Assembly (NCBI GenBank): GCA_037576215.1
Contig: JBANDB010000003.1
Location: 4,216,001 to 4,280,000 of the forward strand
Source: Armillaria gallica
Lineage: Eukaryota > Basidiomycota > Agaricomycetes > Agaricales > Physalacriaceae
DNA length: 64,000 bases
Direction of reading: 5' to 3'
In this document: piece after piece, positions 56,964-64,000 of the stretch
Position numbering within the stretch: position 1 is the first letter of the stretch
Layout of the letters: each line of letters opens with the position of its first letter
Notes under the pieces: model-generated
Seen by the model: only the letters and a program-made list of their open reading frames with translations
What the model was told of the DNA's origin: nothing
Databases searched by the model: none
Position numbers and translations under genes: made by a program

Positions 56964-59096
56964 ATGTCGCATGCGCGCAAACTGCACTTTACCGATTTTT
57001 TGCGGAGTCATGGTAGCGGCCACACCAGCCATCGACGTGCTGGGAACGAGCAGCCGACATCTACACTGGTGTACGAAGAGCCCGTACTGGAGCATCTCAA
57101 TAAGAGCAAGAGTTCCCGTATCCCGTTCCTAGGACGCGCCAGGAAGAAATCTGCGGTATCTGATGGGCGTAGTACTTTTGAATCTCGCACTATCGATGAT
57201 GGGCAGCGGCCGATATCACTGCCAGATGAGATGTATGTTGTTCCCCCTTTCATTATATCGTGATATTGGGTAGCACTAATTTATATACTTAGTAACGCTC
57301 TACCATCGGATTCGTCTGTCTCCCATTCTCATTCCCATGCTTCAACCAGTGCATCCGATGCCCCCTCGCTATTGGGCTCAAAAATTGCTGTTCGCATTGC
57401 ACATTCTATTCCGAAATCCGCGACCAAGCCTACACGTTTATCGTCGCATAGTGCTTCAGTCAATGGATACACCTCTGACTCGCTACTATCTCCAATATCT
57501 AGCCCTCGCTCCACATCCATCGATACTACAATTTCTGATGCCAGTCACAAGCGCCGTCCGGCGATGCCACGACCCAAGCAGCCTACAATAACCGTTTCCC
57601 TAACTCCCGACAATCTCAACGAATACGGTGATCTTTTTACTCTACCTCGGAAAAAAATTTCCCCCGCCAATCAACCGTCTTTGGCCCATGACGATCGAGC
57701 GTATCAAAGCGATACCCAAACCAAGTCCCTTCCACGGCTAGCAACGCCGGGAATCCCTCCATTACCGAAATCCCCACCGGCAAAGTTGCGTGACACCCGC
57801 AGTCATACCGATGATGCCGTATCTTTGAAATCGACGCGGAGTACGCGTAGATATCGCGTCGAAGATGGTTCCAGACATTCAGGCGAGGAATCAGAGACAC
57901 TCACCACACTTTCTATGCCGTCATTAGCCGGTCGTCGCACTTCACTGGAGACGCGTCGATTGCTAGGATCCATGTCGTACTCTTCTCAGGAACAACGGCC
58001 GTCGCAACTATCATCTCCTCACGAGCCTCCCACCATTCCCCTTCCTGAACCCCCACCTCTCCGCCCTCTACCTGATGTTCCCTCTCCGACGACGTCAACA
58101 GGTCCGAAAAGCATAGTGAATGGTCGACGTAGAGCCCATACCATGTCTTCAGTTTCATCGCCACCAATGCCTTGCCCCTCCGCGCCCTTATCTCGTGGAT
58201 CTTTTGACAAAGGATTGGATGATGAGAGATCCAAAAAAGAGAACGACGATCTTGATATCAACTTGGCGTCTGTGGAACAACTGCGACAGGCGTTAAAAGA
58301 CCGGTCTCAACGAGTAGATCAATTGCTCAAAGCTGCTAAAGCGCACCTATCGGAGAAGACTGACCTTGAACAGAAGATTGCCCTCTTGGAGAAAGAAGCC
58401 GCTCGACGAGAAAAGGAGATACTAGGGCTCACCTGGCTGGTCAACAATCGAGGCACCGCGGAAAGCCCGATGATTCTAGCCGCTTCTAAATCCACAAGTG
58501 TACTGCAAGCAGAAAAGAGCACCTTCATTCCCTCGTCGCCATTTGTATCAAAAAATCCCGCGTACCGGTATCTTAACACCGATTATGATTCGGGAGCAGA
58601 ATCTCATCAGACGTCTGGTGGCGAGTCAACGACAGCAGTGCGAACGCCACGACCTAAACGTTACAGTAAGGTGCCGGTGAAACCGACCCTTTCACAACGA
58701 TCGTCTCTACGTAACGCCGGTGGTTCCGACATATCCATTCCCTCTGTTCCTACTTTGGATAAGCGAGCATCAGTCTCTTCCGTCGCCTTCTCAGCCGCGT
58801 CGACGTCATCAACATCGTCCTTGATACCACCGAGTCCGTCCACGTCGACGTTGTCAGTTATCCCCGAGGGCGACCTTCCACCAGTTCCACGCAGACAATT
58901 TGCATCGCTCCCGTCACCGTCGTCTCGTGATCCAGCAATCATGGCTGCTATCATCCGGAGTCGGGAAAAGGAACAAAAGCGTGCGTCAAAACTGCCCCTG
59001 TCGGTGCCATCGACGTCCGCTCCTACCCCAGCGGCTGCATACGCAGCGAACTTGAAGCAAGGCCCGTCTATTGCGCAGGTGTTGGTTCATCCGTGA
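56964..59096 (+). CDS. Ser/Pro-rich protein with short coiled coil, unknown function
   Basis: Two exons. Exon 1 from MSHARKLHFTDFLRSHGSGH contains VYEEPVLEHLNKSKSSRIPF, a basic-Ser motif. Intron about 57234-57291; the join reads PDEINALPSDSSVSHSHSH. Exon 2 is a long Ser/Thr/Pro-rich chain with basic-Ser sites (RRTSLE, RRAHTMS, KRYSK), a polyproline stretch (PPTIPLPEPPPLRPLPDVPS) and one heptad-rich segment near residue 390-440 (LRQALKDRSQRVDQLLKAAK followed by LEQKIALLEKEAARREKEIL). It ends PSIAQVLVHP. The order suggests a phospho-regulated scaffold, perhaps in signalling or the cytoskeleton. I do not recognise a family. An upstream in-frame ATG at 56844 is an alternative start. Confidence 0.7.
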
Positions 59097-59595
59097 AGTT
59101 AACTAAGGGTACTCTTTCAATTTGTACATGCGGCTGGCAACGTTGTTGTCAAAGATGTGGTACGGGTTTCTTACTCCTATTGTTGTATTCTGTTCTGACC
59201 GTAATATTACAGGCAAATCCGCATGTTGTACATTATCTTCGGCTGCATAGGTGTGCCGAAAGTAGATATTCTTTCTTGTTGGCGAACCCAGTCCAACCAT
59301 TCTGTATATTGATTACCGAACTTATTTGGATGATTAACCATATCATTATTTCGTTCCTTTGCTTCCACTTTAGACTGCATTTACATTAATTTATCAGCAG
59401 ATACCTTCTCACTAATTTATAGTATTTGTATGTCTAACAAGGGGCTACCTTACGATTACATTTAGCGTGATGTATAAACAGGCCTCGAAAGATGTCGAGC
59501 AATACTTAGCAGGAATTTATAACAACCACTAGATCGCGTTGTTGTCTAGCTGAGGAGACAGCTTGTTACACTACTGGAACAGGCAGAACATAAAC
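59097..59595. other. convergent intergenic region
   Basis: AT-rich 500 bp between two 3' ends. No gene or repeat is supported. Confidence 0.4.
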
Positions 59596-60645
59596 TACTG
59601 AGATTCAGGTGCTATTTCTTCTTCTTCGTTCACATCTTCCGGTCCTTCAGGCTTATCGGTTTGTACGAGTACCAGTCAATAACAAGTCATTATTTAACGA
59701 AAATCAACGTACGGCTGTCAAAGTAGCCTCGAGACCCAAGTGGTCGCTCACCCAGAACTCCCCACATTTCAAACCCTTTCCAATCCTTTGTGGAGGCGAG
59801 ACTTCGAATCTCGTCTTCCCAGCTGGCGTATAGGACAATATCCTGTCCATACGAGACATGGGGAATTCGCCTGCACCTCCTCCCTGTTCCCCCCAGGTAA
59901 ATGCCTCCTCGTCGTGGAGCTCCGAAGCGGCATCACCCAGTTCTAAACTGAGGAGCGCATCATCAAAATCCTGATCAAACGCGTTCAAGTCACCGGCCAC
60001 GATCCCCCCCGTGGACGAGTGCCTCAACAGCACGGCACATTCCTTCAACTGATGAAGCCTGTTGGGCCTCCCCATCGCCATGGACTCCAAATGCGTATTA
60101 ACCACCCTCAAATTCCGTTTGAAGCCCCGTGTACTGACCATACGAAGGTCAAGCACAATAGCTGAACGCTCGTGCTCGGTACGCCCATAAAACACGATCT
60201 GCGCTTCTCGGATGGGAACTGTCCGTTCGACGAGAGTGACATTGCCGTATTGGTAATGCGGCCCAGGCCACTTGGCGGGGTCGACAGGCGTCACGGCGAA
60301 ATGGTCCCGTATCCAGTCACTATCGAGCAATTCTTTCAGGCACTCGGGTCTCACTTCTTGGAGCAAGATGCAGCAAGGCCCTGGTGACTGTCCGTCGTCG
60401 CATTTGAAGACGTCGAACTGGAGGTACTCTAGAGCCGTATTGAAACGCTCCACAGCGTGATCCGCTGAAAAGTCCAGATTCCACGTCACCACTTTGAGTC
60501 GGACTGGAGTGCACATGTGCTTGGTGCTTTCACCATGAAGCTTGAGGTGCTTCCACTGAGCATCATGGTGGTTTGGGCGGAAGCGGTAAACTTTGAGGGG
60601 CTTTGTAATAGACTTGTCGGGAGCGATGCTGGACCTATCGGTCAT
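59596..60645 (-). CDS. endonuclease/exonuclease/phosphatase (EEP) protein, TDP2-like
   Basis: Starts at MTDRSSIAPDKSITKPLKVY (60645). An in-frame ATG further upstream (60717) lies in less protein-like sequence. Metal-dependent EEP motifs appear in order: VVTWNLDFSADH, CCILLQEVRPE, VVNTHLESMAMGRPNRLHQL, GGIVAGDLNAFDQDFDD and WVSDHLGLEATLTA, corresponding to the N, E, H/N, D-x-N and SDH active-site boxes. The family includes TDP2, which removes topoisomerase II adducts from DNA 5' ends, and the LQEV/GDLN/SDH spacing fits TDP2-like members. A GTACGT donor after LTA and acceptor GATAAG give a short acidic tail (PEGPEDVNEEEEIAPESQ); unspliced, the frame ends at 59704. Confidence 0.78.
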
Positions 60646-61053
60646 TGGGAATGATGATCTATCGCGTAAAAAGGTAGGGATCCTTTGGTGAAGGGCGTGA
60701 GATGCGAACTCAAACAAAGCACGTTAGCCGACTTACAGATGAGTGAAGATACCCGTTTTGAAGCTAAAATGACCACAATTTGTTCGAGAAGAGATATACG
60801 AATGCAAAGACAACGTGAAGGAAGGCTGGGGCTTAAATCGTATTTACAGTGCCAGAAGATGTAAGGGAGATAAAAGTCAGATCGATAGCTCACGTCACAT
60901 TGCTGCGTGTCAAACATGAGGCGATTGCTTTGCCACTGCTTTGCCTATTCCGCTGACCCCCTCAAGATGACACGGAACTACTCGGTGTGGATGGCTTAAT
61001 TTAAGAACAAGTTCCTGTTCAAGTATCATACAAGTGTCCACATGCCCTGGCGT

Positions 61054-62797
61054 CTATAGCTCAGCTTCTTCCCGACCAATCGTCTCCTCCTTTGGGCTCT
61101 CAAAAGCACGCAAAATATTCGTCTTGATTTTGATCTCGTCAAGTTTGGATGGCGAAAGGCTCCGCTTCTTCAGCAGCGACTCCAGCCTGGTGGGAAGAGA
61201 GTGGGATCACACGTGTACGTTGATGATAACGTTGAATGTGCGAGGAAGTAGGTGCTTGGTCAGAAGATGAACACAAAGAAGTACAAGGAGCCACCCACCG
61301 GTTCAATTCTTTCTCCAGGTACCCAGCAGGTCCGTTGAGTTGCTTTTCCATAACCCGGAAATAGTACTGGGCAGATTCGCTCGCATTGGAAGCTAAAAGT
61401 GCCTTCGCTTCCTCGACAACTGACTTCTTAACGTCGTCGACGGCGGTGAAGAATTTGCTAGCAAGGGCGTCAAAGTTAGGGAGGCGCCCAGCCTGTGATT
61501 CACATGGATCAGTCACGTCTTCACACAATCCAGGCCGCGCTTACCTTGCCTGTCAAACCTCCGCCGACCGCACGGTGGGTGCCACATTTCTCATTCAGGA
61601 AGTTGACGAAGTCGACTTCGGAGCGACCGCCCTCGTAACTTATACCCTCCTTGTTATCCTTGGAGAAAAACTTGATAGTTGGGAAGCTTTGGACTTCATA
61701 TCTCTTAGCCAAGTCAACGTTTTTCTTGTCATCACCATCGACGTTGGCGATGATGCACTGAAAAACGTGAATGATGGGCAAAAATAGAAAATAAACCAAA
61801 ACGCACGTCGCTTTCCGGAAGGAAGGTGGTTGCGACTGACAGATTTCGGTTTTAGCAAGTTCACCGTAGAAGCAAGGAGAAGGACCACACCTTTCTCATA
61901 TGCCGGCTTCATATTTTTGCAGTGACCACACCATGGTGCCTAGAGGCGCATGAGAAAAAATAACACAGGAAACCAAGCAAATGGACTAACAGTGAACGCG
62001 ACGAGGATATTTTTAGTGGGATCCTTTATAAGAACTGAGTATCACGAATGTTTTGACACGCCTTCATTCGACTGACCATAACAACTTCATCAAATGTCGA
62101 AATATCCAAAATAGGGTATGATGGCGGTGGGGGCGGCTTAATGCTCGACTTGACGCCTGCCTTTTCAGAGATACTGTCGATGTATTACTTGAGGAATTAC
62201 CGCAAAAGTGAAGGTTTCGTACAATGCAGTCAAACTTTCCAGATCACGTCCGCCCGAGTAAGCCTCCTCTGTACCATCGGCGTTGAACCATTTCAACGCT
62301 GCGGGTAATGGTTAGAACGATACACGGAGAGACGGCCTGCTACTTACTGGGAAAACCAGTAACACCATACTTCTGGCCCAGCGGTTTGCCTTCACCATCA
62401 GCATCGACTTTAGCGACGAAGACTTTGTCTTTGACATGCGAGAATGCATCTGCTACTTGTTCGTATACAGGTGCAAGGTTCTGATTCACGACTTAGTAAT
62501 GAATGAATAGGTGGTTGAAATAGACACGCACCTTGCAATGTCCACTAATAGTTCCACATCTATTATCATGAGGAGCCAAATTAAACAGTTTCTGACGTAC
62601 CACCAGGGTGCAAAGCTAGTCGCAGAAGCCAGTTAGATACCTTTGACATTGAAAGTGCTTGAGACATACAATTCGACGAGGCCAGGCTTTCCGACACCCA
62701 CGACATCGTCAAAGGTGCCAGGGTTTAGATCAAGGACGTTAGAGGCCTTGATTCCGGCTACAAAAGCCGTCGCAAAGAGAGCAAAAAACGCCTTCAT
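61054..62797 (-). CDS. protein disulfide isomerase with ERp29c domain (ERp38 type)
   Basis: Signal peptide MKAFFALFATAFVAGIKA, then the first thioredoxin domain with VEFFAPWCGHCK rebuilt across two introns and GFPTLKWFNADGTEEAYSGG. The second domain has NILVAFTAPWCGHCKNMKPA and SFPTIKFFSKDNKEGISYEG. Both active sites keep CGHC. A C-terminal helical ERp29c/D-domain follows (PNFDALASKFFTAVDDVKKS; ASESAQYYFRVMEKQLNGPA). The end is ...REEAEL, which differs from the common HDEL/KDEL signal but keeps the Glu-Leu ending. The enzyme makes and shuffles disulfides in secreted proteins inside the ER. The order of domains identifies the P5/ERp38 type. Its start is 449 bp from the divergent WD40 gene. Confidence 0.92.
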
Positions 62798-63246
62798 GAT
62801 GGGGGAGAGGAAAGGAAAAAGGTGACTTCGGTTAAGCTGTCGGCTTCAGAAATATCTCCACGTCAGTTGATTGGTCATCAGAGGTACAATATTTTGATGT
62901 TTTGCTGCGCGTCCTTACGGTCATTTGTACGCATTTTTGTATACTATGCAAATTCAGTAATATCGGCCATTCATGGCCGCTGTGAGGACCGCGGTGAAGA
63001 GCTGAAGGAAGGTACTTACAGCACTCAGGGAGCTGACCCCTGTCTTACCACGCGGTTATCTAATCGATCGCAAATTTCAAATCAAAACTTTTTTCCTCCG
63101 GTCCGTCAGCGGCTGGCTCTGTCAGCTTCATCAACTTGAGTCAGCTTGCACTCGAAAATTTGCACAGCGCTTTCTAATTGCTCACTGCAGAACATTTTAA
63201 AAACGAGCCATTGCAAAAAAAATTCAATCTACCAGCCCCCGTTATA
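62798..63246. promoter_or_regulatory. divergent promoter region, PDI and WD40 gene
   Basis: A 449 bp region with no gene. A short Ala/Ser-poor frame at 62822-63139 lacks features. The sequence before the WD40 start includes a run of nine As around 63213-63221. Confidence 0.4.
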
Positions 63247-64000
63247 ATGGCTTCCAACACTATTCACCAAGATCCTGATCTCGACGATGTCGATGCAGGC
63301 GATCAATACATAACCAACGACGATGTTCTTGCAGAGGTACCCGACGATGGCGACCATCCAATGGACGAGGACGAGGACGGAGAAGATGGCGATGTCGTTG
63401 GCGAACTGCCTGGACCATCCTCCTCTGGCGAAGACAATTCGGTGCAAGCCTTTCCCAATCACCAAGCATCCGTCTTTGCAGTTTCCATGCACCCTACAGA
63501 GGCTCTCGCTGCGTCTGGAGGAGAAGACGACTTTGGTTACATCTGGGACATCACAGATGGAGAGGTGATTGTCAAGTTGACGGGGCATAGCGACAGTGTG
63601 ACCAGTACAGCTTGGAGTCAGGACGGAGAACTTATCGCGACTGGAGGCATGGACGGAAAGGTTAGGATATGGAGAAGAGTGGGGAAGGAAAACTACCGAA
63701 CCTGGGAATTTTTGACAGAGCTACAAGGGCCCGATGAAGTCATGGTATGGTTTCCGATAATGATTGATTTCTGTTTCTGAGTGCCCTTCCAGTTTTTGCG
63801 ATGGCATCCCAAAGGTTCTGTGTTACTCGCAGGCTCGAACGATTCCACCCTCTGGTTGTGGCAGCGTGAGTTTTCACACTTGACTTTGTATATCTATTGA
63901 CAATGTCGGTCCAGTACCTTCTGGGAACACAATGCAAGTCTTTGCGGGACATACGGGAGCTGTACAGTGTGGGGAATTTACCCCAGATGGTGAGCCAGTG
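63247..64000 (+). CDS. WD40 protein, AAMP/Sqt1-like (partial, 3' end outside window)
   Basis: Starts MASNTIHQDPDLDDVDAGDQ with a long acidic N-terminus (DEDEDGEDGD), then WD repeats: HQASVFAVSMHPTEALAASG ... GYIWD; GHSDSVTSTAWSQDGELIAT ... VRIWRR; and after an intron (near 63743-63792) WHPKGSVLLAGSNDSTLWLW, then after another, GHTGAVQCGEFTPDGEPV at the right edge. Acidic N-terminus plus repeats of this spacing fit AAMP of animals and Sqt1 of yeast, the chaperone of ribosomal protein uL16/Rpl10. It runs off the right edge. The ATG choice is supported by a clean upstream context, though the frame is open back to 63178. Confidence 0.85.

Overview
The window is nuclear DNA of a filamentous fungus, most likely a mushroom-forming basidiomycete (Agaricomycetes). 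Genes are closely packed on both strands and cut by many 45-65 nt GT-AG introns. The families present (a multi-copy P450 expansion, sedolisin protease, GH13_5 intracellular amylase, EF-hand neutral trehalase, ZPR1, VPS26, ERp29c-type PDI) fit that group. No bacterial operons, CRISPR arrays or rRNA genes were seen, and no convincing tRNA gene.

Left part (1-8.3 kb): the 5' end of an Atg22-like vacuolar MFS protein (-), an FCP1/NIF-type phosphatase-like protein (+), zinc-finger protein ZPR1 (-) and a neutral trehalase (+). Accessory middle (9-30 kb, plus 44-46 kb): seven apparently intact cytochrome P450 genes of one subfamily, P450-1(-), -2(+), -3(+), -4(-), -5(-), -6(-) and -7(+), with one truncated 5' P450 relic. 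Two near-identical intronless nucleotidylyltransferase (NMNAT/POF1-like) genes lie among them, with a third short relic. P450-5 plus its nucleotidylyltransferase (about 23.1-27.3 kb) is present again in inverted orientation at about 42.15-46.4 kb with P450-7. The two arms, each about 4.2 kb, enclose about 15 kb of mostly conserved genes: P450-6, a TIGR02452/PARG-like protein, VPS26, a Gly/Met-repeat protein, a coiled-coil nuclear-type protein, intracellular alpha-amylase and a sugar transporter.

Right part (47-64 kb): an MFS transporter (-), a multi-span membrane protein with a long Ser-rich tail (-), a gene-poor 2 kb stretch with a 190 bp foldback MITE-like element, a secreted sedolisin (-), a Ser/Pro-rich coiled-coil protein (+), a TDP2-like EEP nuclease (-), an ERp38-type protein disulfide isomerase (-) and the 5' part of an AAMP/Sqt1-like WD40 protein (+).

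Housekeeping genes hold the frame, and the P450 block looks like a young, rearranging array built by tandem and inverted duplication. At least one divergent P450 pair was duplicated with its shared promoter, after which the left gene of the new pair decayed. Upstream regions of several copies share a conserved element near -235 to -315. The adjacent amylase and sugar transporter, plus the trehalase, are carbohydrate genes, but nothing shows co-regulation. All models were read by eye from spliced reading frames; exact termini of the multi-exon genes are approximate where stated.
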